Positions 30,889-42,800 of a stretch of 64,000 bases of DNA are shown here, in pieces. The notes under the pieces are model-generated. The model saw nothing but the letters and a program-made list of their open reading frames with translations. It did no database searches and had not been told where the DNA came from. A program made the position numbers and the translations under genes. Position 1 is the first letter of the stretch. Every line of letters begins with the position of its first letter. Source of the stretch: Mycobacterium bohemicum DSM 44277 (GTDB lineage: Bacteria > Actinomycetota > Actinomycetes > Mycobacteriales > Mycobacteriaceae). Location of the stretch: the NCBI RefSeq assembly GCF_001053185.1, contig NZ_CSTD01000003.1:1-64000 (forward strand). Reading direction: 5' to 3'.

Positions 30889-32363
30889 TTCCTCGGCTGG
30901 GCGCGGCGCTGCTGCTGGTGACCGGCTTGCTGGCCGGATGCTCCTCGCCCCGCCCCGGGCCCCCTCAGGCGACCGCGGCCAAGGACCTGGGGCGTGAGCT
31001 GGCCCCGAAGGTGACGGCGGACGCGATGTTCGCGCACCTGCGTGCGCTGCAGAACATCGCCAATGCCAACAAGGGCAACCGGGCCGAGGGCACACCCGGC
31101 TACGATGCCAGCGTCGACTACGTCGCGAAGACGCTGCGGGACAGGGGATTTGACGTCTCCACCCCGCAATTCGACCGCCTGTTCACCGTCTCCCCCGGCA
31201 AGCCGGCGATGGCGGTCGGCGGGCGCATCTATCAGGTGGACCAGGCCTCGCTGTTGGTGCAGACACCGCCCGGCGGCCTGACCGGCCAACCGGTCCGGCC
31301 CTCGCAGCCATCCGGCTGCGCCGCAACGGACTACCCGGCCGCGGCGCCCAAGGGCGCGATCGCCATCGTCGACGACGCTCGCTGCTCGGTGGTCGACAAG
31401 CAGAACAGCGCGGTGGCCAGGGGCGCCGCTGCCATGATCGTGGTCAGCACGTCGGAGGGTCAGGGCGCTCCGCCGACGTTGTTCACCCCCGGTTACTTCA
31501 AGCGGCTGACCGTGCCCGTCGCCGTCGCGGGTTCGGCCACGGCCGGCGCGCTGGCGCGGGCCACGGGACCGATCCGCCTGGTGCTGGACGCCCAAAACGT
31601 CGCGATCACCTCGCGAAACGTGTTGGCGCAGACCAAGACCGGCTCGCCGCACGAGGTGATCATGGTGGGGGCGCACCTAGACAGCCCACGCGGCGGCCCT
31701 GGCATCAACGACGACGGGTCGGGCGTGGCCGCGGTGCTGGAGACGGCGCTGAAGCTGGGCCCGCTGGCGCCGGTGAACAACGCGGTGCGATTCGTGTTCT
31801 GGGGCGCCGAGGAAGGCGGACCCAACGGCGCCATGGACTACGTCTTCGGTTTGGACAGCGGCCAGCTCAACGACATCGCGCTCTACCTGGACTTCACCAT
31901 GCTGGGCTCGCCCAACGCCGGGTTCTTCACCGACGACGGGGATCAGTCGGGCCCGCCCAGTCCCGGGGTGTCCTTCGGCGACATCCCCGACGGGTCGGCC
32001 GGCATCGAGCGCACCCTGGGCGGGTACCTGAACCTGGCGGGCAAGCGGCCCGCCGACATGCCGCTGGACACCAGGGCCGACTACCACCCGTTCATGGTCG
32101 CGGGCGTGCCGATCGGCGGCGCGACAACGGGTTCTTCGCAGACGAAGACAAACGTGCAGGCGCGGCTGTGGGGCGGTCAGGCCGGCGCGCCGTTCGACCC
32201 GAACTTTCAGGGTCCCCGCGACACGGTCGACAACATCAACCGGGACGCGCTGGCCGTGATGGGCTCCGGGGTGGCGTTCGCGGTCGGCACCTACGCGGAG
32301 TCGGTCGGCGGGGTCAACGGCGTGCCCCCACACGACAAGCGGCACCGGACCAAGGTGCCGTAG
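30885..32363 (+). CDS. LpqL paralogue, M28-like lipoprotein lacking two zinc ligands
   Basis: 492 residues, aligned end to end with LpqL, and clearly a tandem duplicate: the same opening KVTADAM.AHL..LQ.IANAN pattern, PA domain and M28 fold. The lipobox is LLAGC (cysteine about residue 19). It keeps H264 (AHLDS), D276 (NDDGSG) and E309 (GAEE). It has T338 where LpqL has the zinc ligand D344 (DFTML against NFDML), and Q442 where LpqL has H447 (NFQG against NYHQ). Two of five metal ligands are gone, so it may be catalytically inactive or specialised for binding. The start overlaps lpqL as ATGA, so both are made together. Confidence 0.85.
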   Translation: MIPRLGAALLLVTGLLAGCSSPRPGPPQATAAKDLGRELAPKVTADAMFAHLRALQNIANANKGNRAEGTPGYDASVDYVAKTLRDRGFDVSTPQFDRLFTVSPGKPAMAVGGRIYQVDQASLLVQTPPGGLTGQPVRPSQPSGCAATDYPAAAPKGAIAIVDDARCSVVDKQNSAVARGAAAMIVVSTSEGQGAPPTLFTPGYFKRLTVPVAVAGSATAGALARATGPIRLVLDAQNVAITSRNVLAQTKTGSPHEVIMVGAHLDSPRGGPGINDDGSGVAAVLETALKLGPLAPVNNAVRFVFWGAEEGGPNGAMDYVFGLDSGQLNDIALYLDFTMLGSPNAGFFTDDGDQSGPPSPGVSFGDIPDGSAGIERTLGGYLNLAGKRPADMPLDTRADYHPFMVAGVPIGGATTGSSQTKTNVQARLWGGQAGAPFDPNFQGPRDTVDNINRDALAVMGSGVAFAVGTYAESVGGVNGVPPHDKRHRTKVP

Positions 32364-32408
32364 CCGCAGGTCGGTGGCTTGTCGGGGGTTCGAGGCATGA
32401 TCGAAGGT

Positions 32409-33878
32409 ATGTTCGACAAACGGCTCCACGACTATTGGGAACCCCCGGTGACCGACCGGTCGCGGGCATTGGTGGAGCGGATGTGCGGGTCGTGGCGAGC
32501 GGAGGCACAGGCGGCGGCCGATCGGCTGGACGCGATCGGGGAGTTGTTCGAGTTGAGGCGCGCCCAGCGTGGGGAAGAGGCCGATTGGGCTGTGGACACC
32601 TGGGCGGCGGTGGGGGGCGAGGTGGCCGCGGCCTTCCGCATCAGCCTGGGACTGGCGGGCAGTTACTTGCGGTACGCGCTCGCGATGCGCGAGCGGTTGC
32701 CTCAGGTTGCGGGGTTGTTTCGGGCCGGGGATATCGACTGCCGGATGTTTCAGACGCTGGTGTATCGCACCGATTTGATCACCGACGCTCAGGTGCTGGC
32801 CGCCGTCGACGCTGAGCTGGCGGCCAAGGTCGCCCGCTGGCCGTCGATGACGCGGGGCCGGCTGGCCGGGCAGATCGACAGGGTCGTGGGACGGGCGGAT
32901 GCCGATGCGGTGCGCCGGCGCGAAAAGTACCGGGCGGATCGGGAGGTCTTTCTCCAGGACCTCGACGGCGGGATGTCTCAAATTCACGGCAGCATGTTCA
33001 GCCCGGATGCTCATGCGCTGGATGAGCGGTTGACGGCGTTGGCCGACACGGTGTGTGCCCATGATCCGCGCACGGCGCAGCAGCGCCGCGCCGATGCGCT
33101 GGGCGCGTTGGCGGCCGGGGCCGACCGACTGGGCTGCCGGTGTGGGCGTCCCGACTGCGCGGCAGGAGCGCGGCGACCGGCCTCCCCGGTGGTGATTCAT
33201 GTGATCGCCGAGCGGGCGACCCTCGACGGCACCGGCGACGCGCCCGGATCGGAGGTGAGCGCCGACCGGCTGATCGGCGCCGAGCTCCTTCGGGAATTGG
33301 CGGCCTCGGCCAAGCTGGTGCCGCTGAGCCTTCCGGCCGGCAGCGCCGAACCGCGGTACACCCCGTCGACAAAACTGGCCGATTTCGTTCGCTGTCGGGA
33401 TCTGACCTGTCGGGCGCCGGGCTGCGATCGGCCGGCATCGGTCTGCGATTTGGATCATACGATCCCGTGGGGCGAGGGCGGTGCGACGCACGCGTCGAAC
33501 CTGAAATGTCTTTGCAGCCTTCATCATTTGATGAAGACGTTCTGGGGCTGGCGGGACCAACAGTTGCCTGACGGCACGGTGATCTGGCGGCTGCCCGGCG
33601 GGCAGACCTATGTCACCACGCCGGGCAGCGCGCTGTGGTTCCCGCAGCTGTGCGCGCCCACCGGTCACGCGCCGGTCGCTGACACGAGGACCCCGCGGTG
33701 CGGGGATCGGACGGCGATGATGCCGACCCGCCACCGCACCCGTGCCCAGAGCCACGCCGACCGCGTCACGGTCGAACGCCACCGCAATCGGATGGCGCGG
33801 CAAGCGCAAAGCGCCTGGGTGCCATGGGATTCGGGCACCGGCCACACCGTCGGCGACGGCGAGCCGCCGCCCTTCTGA
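32409..33878 (+). CDS. 13E12 repeat family protein (DUF222 with HNH endonuclease domain)
   Basis: 489 residues. The DUF222 helical region covers about residues 20-260. The HNH nuclease domain lies near 335-390 with CRAPGCDRPASVCDLDHTIPW and NLKCLCSLHHLMK, giving the zinc cysteines and the catalytic D-H and H. The mycobacterial 13E12 family occurs in many copies per genome and often behaves as a dispersed repeat; the role is uncertain. I chose the ATG at 32409 (MFDKRLHDYW) because family members usually start with a Met-Phe; ATG 32397 and TTG 32379 are alternatives. Confidence 0.85.
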   Translation: MFDKRLHDYWEPPVTDRSRALVERMCGSWRAEAQAAADRLDAIGELFELRRAQRGEEADWAVDTWAAVGGEVAAAFRISLGLAGSYLRYALAMRERLPQVAGLFRAGDIDCRMFQTLVYRTDLITDAQVLAAVDAELAAKVARWPSMTRGRLAGQIDRVVGRADADAVRRREKYRADREVFLQDLDGGMSQIHGSMFSPDAHALDERLTALADTVCAHDPRTAQQRRADALGALAAGADRLGCRCGRPDCAAGARRPASPVVIHVIAERATLDGTGDAPGSEVSADRLIGAELLRELAASAKLVPLSLPAGSAEPRYTPSTKLADFVRCRDLTCRAPGCDRPASVCDLDHTIPWGEGGATHASNLKCLCSLHHLMKTFWGWRDQQLPDGTVIWRLPGGQTYVTTPGSALWFPQLCAPTGHAPVADTRTPRCGDRTAMMPTRHRTRAQSHADRVTVERHRNRMARQAQSAWVPWDSGTGHTVGDGEPPPF

Positions 33879-33987
33879 AGGTGCTTCATGTGACACCGGT
33901 ACCCGCCCGGAATTACCCCCTATTCGCCGGATTTAGAATGAGATCCTTTCGATGCTGCCGTGCAGCCCGGTCGGGATGGAGTTCTCT

Positions 33988-35442
33988 ATGGGGAAGCACC
34001 GGCTCGGCCTACGCTTGAAGGCCTCCGCCTTGGCGGCCACGATTCTCGTGGCGGGGGGCTGCGCCACCTTCGTCGAGGGCCGGGCGCTGTCGATGCTCAA
34101 CGACCCGTTCCGGGTCGCGGGCCTGCCGGCCACCAACGGCCCCAGCGGAATCCGCACGAACGCGCCAAGCCCGACAGGGACGGTGGTCAACACCGACAAC
34201 GGGGCGATCGACAAGTTGTCGCTGCTGTCGGTCAACGACATCGAGGATTACTGGCAGTCGGTATACGCCGATTCCCTGAAGGGAAAATTCGTGCCGGTCG
34301 GCAAACTGGTTTCCTATAATTCCGAAGACCCGAACAGCCCGATCGTTTGCCACAACGACACCTACAAGCTCGTCAACGCCTTCTACACGTTGCGCTGCAA
34401 CCTCATTGCCTGGGATCGCGGGGTATTCATGCCCGTCGCGCAGCGCTATTTCGGTGACATGGCCGTCAACGCCGTGCTGGCGCACGAATTCGGTCACGCC
34501 CTGCAACAGATGGCGAAGCTGGTGACGAGGCAAGACCCCACCATCGTCCGCGAGCAACAGGCCGATTGCTTCGCCGGGGTCTACCTGTTCTGGGTGGCCG
34601 ACGGGAAGTCGCCGCGCTTCACCCTCAGCACCGCCGACGGGGTCGACCACGTGCTGGCGGGCATCATCACCACGCGCGACCCGGTGATGGATTCCGACAC
34701 GCAAAACGACGACGAACACGGGTCGGCGCTGGACCGGATCAGCGCCTTCCAGATGGGTTTCACCACGGGCGCCTCCGCCTGCGCCGGGATCAACTCGAAG
34801 GAAGTCGAGCAGCGCCGCGGGGACCTGCCGAACGCCTTGCGGATCGACAACTCGGGTGATCGGGAAACCGGCGAGGTGCCGATCAACGAAGACACGCTCT
34901 CGACGTTGATGGAACTCTTGGGTCAGATCTTTGCGCCCAAAACCCCGCCGACGTTGTCCTACAGTCCCGCCGACTGTGCCGACGCCAAGCCCAGCCCGCC
35001 GGCCTCCTACTGCCCGGCCACCAACACCATCGTGGTGGACCTGAAGTCGTTGGCCGCGATGGGCGCGGTCGCCGACGAGAGGGAGCGCACGCTGCCGCAG
35101 GGCGACGACACCGCGCTGTCGATCGTGATGTCGCGGTACGCGCTGGCGGTGCAGCACGAACGGGGCCTGCCGATGCAGAGCCCGTGGACGGCGCTGCGCA
35201 CGGCGTGCCTGACCGGCGTGGTGCACCGCAAGATGGCCGAACCCATCGACCTGCCCGACCACAAGCAACTGCTGCTCACCGCCGGCGACCTCGACGAGGC
35301 CGTCGCCGGATTGCTCACCAACCACATGGTGGCCAGTGACGCCGACGGGACCTCCGTCCCGGCCGGTTTCACGCGGATCGCCGCGTTCCGCGGCGGCGTC
35401 ACCGGAAACATGGACGCCTGCTACTCGCGCTATCAGGGCTGA
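33988..35442 (+). CDS. lpqM: Zinc metallopeptidase-like lipoprotein LpqM
   Basis: 484 residues. The signal peptide ends in a VAGGC lipobox. The zinc-binding motif HEFGH (in AHEFGHALQQMAK, about residues 168-180) is that of neutral zinc metallopeptidases, and EQQADCFAGVY downstream (about 191) supplies the third ligand in an E-x-x-A-D-C-x-A-G form known from Abi/YpfJ-type putative peptidases. It probably acts outside the membrane. The ATG at 33988 follows GATGGAG; the frame also offers ATG 33976 and 33952, nearer the M. tuberculosis length. Position after lpqL is as in Rv0418-Rv0419, but with two genes inserted between. Confidence 0.85.
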   Translation: MGKHRLGLRLKASALAATILVAGGCATFVEGRALSMLNDPFRVAGLPATNGPSGIRTNAPSPTGTVVNTDNGAIDKLSLLSVNDIEDYWQSVYADSLKGKFVPVGKLVSYNSEDPNSPIVCHNDTYKLVNAFYTLRCNLIAWDRGVFMPVAQRYFGDMAVNAVLAHEFGHALQQMAKLVTRQDPTIVREQQADCFAGVYLFWVADGKSPRFTLSTADGVDHVLAGIITTRDPVMDSDTQNDDEHGSALDRISAFQMGFTTGASACAGINSKEVEQRRGDLPNALRIDNSGDRETGEVPINEDTLSTLMELLGQIFAPKTPPTLSYSPADCADAKPSPPASYCPATNTIVVDLKSLAAMGAVADERERTLPQGDDTALSIVMSRYALAVQHERGLPMQSPWTALRTACLTGVVHRKMAEPIDLPDHKQLLLTAGDLDEAVAGLLTNHMVASDADGTSVPAGFTRIAAFRGGVTGNMDACYSRYQG

Positions 35443-35445
35443 CGG

Positions 35446-36072
35446 TCAGCCCAGCAGGCGCAGCGCCGCATCGACGGCCAGCGCGGGCACGTTCAGGCTC
35501 TTGGAGCGCAGGTCGTGGCGCGCCCCGGCGATCTCGACGATTTCGGTGGGCGCGGGTATGAGCGCGGCGGCGGCCCGCAATTCGTCCGGGGTGCCGAAGG
35601 GATCCGACGTTCCGTGCGTGAAGACGGTGGGAGTGGTGATGCCGGGCAGATGCTCGGTGCGCGCACGTTCCGGCTTGCCCGGTGGGTGCACGGGGTAGGA
35701 GAAGAGCGTCAGCAGGTCCACCTCGACGGGCGAAGCCTCGCGGGCCGCCACCACCATGGAGGTCTGCCGCCCGCCGTAGGAGTGGCCGCCGGCGATCAGC
35801 GGACCATCGGCCAGCCCGCGGCACAGTGAGATCGCCTCGACGATCCCGGCCCGGTCGGCGGCGGCCGAGCCCGATGGCGGACCGGTGGGCCGGCGGCGAC
35901 GGTAGGGCAGGTTGTACCGCACCGCGAGCCAGCCGCGGGCCGCCCATTCGTCGCAAACCTGTTGCAGCAGTGCGGAATCCCGGTTACCGCCAGCGCCGTG
36001 GGTCAGCACGACGACGCCCGCCGGGGAAACCTGGGGCGGGTGCGCGACGCCGGCGATCGGATCGAGGTTCAT
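35446..36072 (-). CDS. Alpha/beta-hydrolase (Rv0421c-like)
   Basis: 208 residues with the small alpha/beta-hydrolase fold of the KANL3/Tex30 type. The oxyanion segment is LTHGAGGNRDS (about residues 23-33), the nucleophile elbow GGHSYGGRQ (Ser about residue 95), an acid near THGTSDPFGTP, and the histidine in GARHDLR near the C-terminus. The substrate is unknown. It converges on lpqM with 3 bases between stops and follows thiC-thiD on the same strand with a 49-base gap, so it may be expressed with them. Confidence 0.82.
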   Translation of the reverse strand: MNLDPIAGVAHPPQVSPAGVVVLTHGAGGNRDSALLQQVCDEWAARGWLAVRYNLPYRRRRPTGPPSGSAAADRAGIVEAISLCRGLADGPLIAGGHSYGGRQTSMVVAAREASPVEVDLLTLFSYPVHPPGKPERARTEHLPGITTPTVFTHGTSDPFGTPDELRAAAALIPAPTEIVEIAGARHDLRSKSLNVPALAVDAALRLLG

Positions 36073-36121
36073 GCGCCCGACGACGATGCCGTCCGGAACG
36101 GACGGAGTAGGAGTCGGGCAA

Positions 36122-38662
<2,541 letters not shown>

Positions 38663-38740
38663 TGTTGATGATCCGTAGCCGACGTTACCCCCTCATCGCA
38701 CCGGTAGCCCCGGGCGTCCCCGGAATGGAAAGATGTCAAC

Positions 38741-39418
38741 GTGCAGCAGCAAACGTCCGCGAGCGCGCCCGCCGAGGCCCCTGCGGGGTACCTGAACGTC
38801 GGCGCCATCCGCTTCTGGTTCGTGGGCCAGCGGTGGGAGTGGTCCGACGAGGTGGCCAGGATGCACGGCTACGAACCCGGGACCGTCGTGCCGACCACGA
38901 AACTGATGCTGTCCCATAAACACCCGGACGACCGCGCCCACGTCCAGGAGTTGCTCGATCACGCCCTGCAGTCCGAGGAGTCGTTCTCCAGCCGGCACCG
39001 GTTCGTCGACACCGCGGGCAACGTGCACGACGCGATCCTGGTGGCCGACCGCATGCTCGACGACGCCGGCGTGGTGGTGGGTACCGCCGGCTACTTCATC
39101 GACCTCACCGACACCTTCGACGAGACCCGGGACGAGACCCGCAAGGAAGTCCTCGACACGGCCCTGCCCGACCTGTTCGAGAGCCGGGCGGCGATCGAGC
39201 AGGCCAAGGGGGTGCTGATGTTCGTCTACCGGGTGAGCGCCGACCAAGCCTTCCGCGTCCTGCAATGGCGGTCCCAGGAGACCAACGTCAAGTTGCGGGC
39301 GCTGGCAAAGCAGTTGCTCGACGACATCGCGACGCTGCCGATCCCCACGGCCGCGGTGCAAAGCCAGTTCGACCACGTCTTGCTGACGGCGCATGAACGG
39401 GTTCTTGCCGAAGATTAA
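38741..39418 (+). CDS. PAS and ANTAR domain regulator
   Basis: 225 residues. A PAS fold (PAS_3-like: WEWSDEVARMHGYEPG ... LSHKHPDDRAHV, about residues 30-130) is followed by an ANTAR RNA-binding helix bundle: SRAAIEQAKGVLMFVYRVSADQAFRVLQWRSQETNVK (about 150-188). ANTAR proteins bind paired hairpins in leader RNA to relieve termination. I see no paired-hairpin target nearby. The GTG at 38741 is divergent from the thiC riboswitch. It precedes a STAS gene by 29 bases, so it probably belongs to the sigma-factor partner-switching module downstream. Confidence 0.87.
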   Translation: MQQQTSASAPAEAPAGYLNVGAIRFWFVGQRWEWSDEVARMHGYEPGTVVPTTKLMLSHKHPDDRAHVQELLDHALQSEESFSSRHRFVDTAGNVHDAILVADRMLDDAGVVVGTAGYFIDLTDTFDETRDETRKEVLDTALPDLFESRAAIEQAKGVLMFVYRVSADQAFRVLQWRSQETNVKLRALAKQLLDDIATLPIPTAAVQSQFDHVLLTAHERVLAED

Positions 39419-39447
39419 GATACTTAACAAATCCGAGGCGTGAGGGC

Positions 39448-39810
39448 GTGCAGATGCTGGTTGTCGACCACGAGTCCCGTGACGACGCTGTGGTCGTGAA
39501 GGTCGCCGGCGACATCGACTCGAGCACGGTCGACGAACTGACTCCGCACCTGACGGCCGCGCTCAAGCTGGCCGAGGCCCACCCGGCCCGGTTGGTCGTC
39601 CTGGACCTGCAGCCGGTGACCTTCTTCGGCAGCGCGGCCCTCAACGCGGTTCTCGACTGTCATGAAAAGGGCAAGGAAGGTGGCACGGCGGTGCGCCTGG
39701 CCGCCGACCAGGACCACGTCCTGCGGCCCATCCAGGTGACCGAACTCGACCGCGTGCTCGAGATCTACCCGACGGTGTCCGACGCGCTGCACCGCAAGCC
39801 GGGGCAATGA
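39448..39810 (+). CDS. STAS-domain anti-sigma factor antagonist
   Basis: 120 residues, a single STAS domain of the SpoIIAA/RsbV type. The phosphorylatable serine lies in VTFFGSAALNAV (about residues 57-68), where the usual D-S-S is G-S-A; the serine itself is kept. In partner switching, the unphosphorylated protein frees a sigma factor from its anti-sigma kinase. The TGA overlaps the ATG of the giant regulator (ATGA). That protein carries both a PP2C phosphatase and an RsbW-like kinase, the enzymes expected to act on this STAS protein. Start GTG 39448; ATG 39454 is possible. Confidence 0.88.
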   Translation: MQMLVVDHESRDDAVVVKVAGDIDSSTVDELTPHLTAALKLAEAHPARLVVLDLQPVTFFGSAALNAVLDCHEKGKEGGTAVRLAADQDHVLRPIQVTELDRVLEIYPTVSDALHRKPGQ

Positions 39811-42800
39811 CCGCCCGCCTGCCCGCCGACCTGGCCGCGGCCGTCGAGCTCGGTGGTGAGATGGGCCGCCGCTTTGCCGAATTCGATTGGGCCGCACACC
39901 CTCTGGGCGAGCCGCAGACGTGGTCGTCCGAAGTGCGGGCGGCGGTGGCCATCGCCCTGACCTCCCGGTTTCCCATCGTGCTGTGGCTGGGTGAAGCCGA
40001 ACTCTTCCTGGTCTACAACGACGGGTACGCGCACATCCTGGGCGACAAGCATCCCGCCGCGCTGGGCTCCCCCGCGGAGCCGGTCTGGTCGGAGATCTGG
40101 GACGAGATCGGTCCGATGCTGGCCGGTGTCGTCGCGACCGGCAGGGCGACGTGGTCGGACGACCTGATGCTGGCGCTGGTGACCGAAGGGGTCCCACTGG
40201 AGCGGTATTTCACGTTCACCTACAGCCCCATCATCGGCGCCGCGGGCGCCGTCACCGCCATCTTCTGCGCGGTGATCGAGACGACCGAACGGGTGCTGAG
40301 CGAGCGCCGGCTGCACCTGCTGAATGCCGTCGCCGCGGCGATCATGGAGACCCGGACCATTGCCGAGGCGGTCGACGCCACCGTCGCCGCCTGCGCCACG
40401 CAGGCGGCCGACCTTCCGTTCGTCGCCGTCTACGCCCAGGAACCCGAGGCCGGCGAGATCACGCTGCGCGGAGCGACGCCGGCTGTGGCGCCGCTGCTGC
40501 CCCGAGAGCTGGCCGGCCTGACGGCCTGGGATGCGGCGTCGCGATCCCGGGCGGAGGTGCGGCTCATCGACAAGGTGGCCGCCGCGATCCCCGGCATCGG
40601 TGGCGCCCTCGGGGACTACTGCTGCGAGCAGGCCCTGGTGTTGCCGCTGGGAGAGGCGCCGACCCTCGGGGCGCTGGTGGTCGGGACCAACCCGCGGCGT
40701 CCCCTCGACGCGCAGTACCGCGGCTTCTGCCAGTTGCTGGCCGACCAGCTGTCGTCGGCGTTCGCGTCCATCTCCTCCTACGAGCAGGAGCGCCGGCGGG
40801 CCGACGCGCTCGCCGAGCTGGACCGGGCCAAGACGGCGTTTCTCACCAACGTCAGCCACGAGTTCCGCACGCCTTTGACGCTGCTGCTCGGCCCGCTCGA
40901 CGACGCGACCTCCGATGCGGCGCCCGACAGCGTCCAGGCCGACCGGCTGAGCACCGCGGCGCGCAACGCGCGGCGGCTGCTGCGCCTGGTCGACTCGCTG
41001 CTCGATTTCTCCCGGATCGAGGCCGGCCGTGCCAACGCGCGGCTGATCTGTACCGACGTCGGCGCGCTCACCGAACACATCGCGTCGTCGTTCACCGAGC
41101 TGTGCGAGCGGGCCGGCCTCGACCTGGTCCTGGACTGCGAACCCGCGCCGGCCGACATCGACCCGGGCATGTGGGAGACGATCGTCCTCAACCTGCTGTC
41201 CAACGCCGTCAAATACACGCTGCGCGGCGGTATTTCGGTCACCGTGCGCGCCGATTCGTCGCACTGCGTGCTCGAGGTGCGCGACACCGGCGTCGGGATC
41301 GGCCCGGAAGACCTGGGCCGCCTGTTCGAGCGCTTCTACCGGGCCGACAACGCCCGCGGCCGCAGCGTGGAGGGCACCGGCATCGGGCTGTCGCTGGTCC
41401 GGGGGCTGGTGGAGCTGCAACGCGGATCGGTGGAGATCGCCAGCCAACTCGATCGCGGGACGACCGTGACCATCAGGCTGCCGCGATCCCTCGGCGCGGT
41501 GGTCGGTCAGCCGCCCGGCGTGCTGTTGGACGAAACCAATCCCTATGTGGCCGAAGCGCGTCAGTGGGTGACCCCGGCGCCGGAGGAGCGCGAGGCCGCG
41601 CCGGCCCCGCCGGACCGGACCCGCCCGCTGGTGCTCGTCGCCGACGACAACGCCGACATGCGGGCCCATCTGGACCGCGTTCTGTCGGCCCACTGGGACA
41701 CCGTTCTGGTCGCCGACGGGGATTCGGCGCTGGCCGCGACCCGCAGGCTGCACCCGGACGCGGTCGTCACCGACGTCATGATGCCCGGCCTCGACGGCTT
41801 CGACTTCGTCGCCGCCGTTCGCGCCGATCCTTCGGTGGCGACCACGCCGGTCATCATGCTGTCGGCCCGGGCCGGCGCCGAGGCGGTCAGTCAGGGTTTC
41901 GCCGGCGGCGCCGACGAGTACCTGCCGAAGCCGTTCCACTCCCAGGAACTGATCGACCGGGTGGCGTCGAGGTTGTCCGCCGCGGCCCGCGAACGCGACC
42001 GCCAGCGCCGGGAGGCGCAGCTGCATCAGGCGTCCGGCCTGATGCAACTCGACGCCGCGCTGCAAGCGAGCGACTCGGTCGCGGGGCTCCTCGACGCCGT
42101 GCTGGCCTCGGCGTTCGGTCCGCGCGATGCCGCCGCCGTCACCATCGGTGTCCTGGACGACGACCGTCAGATCCGATTCGAGTACGCCGGCGACATTCCC
42201 GTCGAGCTGCGCGACCGCTATCACGTGGCCCCGCTGGATGCGCCGTTGGTCGGAGCCGACGTCGTCCGCACCGGCGAGCCCATGGTCATCACCGACACGT
42301 TCCTGCTGCCCAGCCGGTACCGGCACGCCGTGCAGGACACCGCCGGCAGCGTGCGCGCGTGCCTCGCGCACCCGTTGCGGGATCACACCGGCCGCGTCAT
42401 CGGTGAGCTCGCCCTGCTGTGGCCGGCGCCGCGCCAGTTCGGGGAGGGCGAGCTCGAGATGTTCGCCCGGATGGCCGAGCTCACCTCCTCGGCGCTGGAA
42501 CGGGTCCGCCTCCTGGCGCACGAGCACCGCATCGCCATCGACTTCCAGGAACACCTGCTGGAGTTGGATCACGGTTCCACCGCCGCGGTGGTGGCGGCCG
42601 TCTACCAGCCGGCCAGCGAGGCGATGCGGGTCGGAGGCGACTGGTATTCGGTCACCCCGCTGAACCGGTCCCGCACGACCGCGATCTCCGTCGGGGACGT
42701 CGTCGGCCACGGCCTGCCCGCCGCCATCGTGATGAGCAGGCTGCGCGCCGCGGTGGCGGCCTCGGCGCTCACCGCCGCCGAGCCCACCGCAGTGCTGGGC

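Noticed and set aside
32409..33878. 13E12/HNH gene as a mobile element or intron homing endonuclease
   Set aside because: No inverted or direct repeats, transposase or intron structure flank it. The family is a common chromosomal repeat in mycobacteria.
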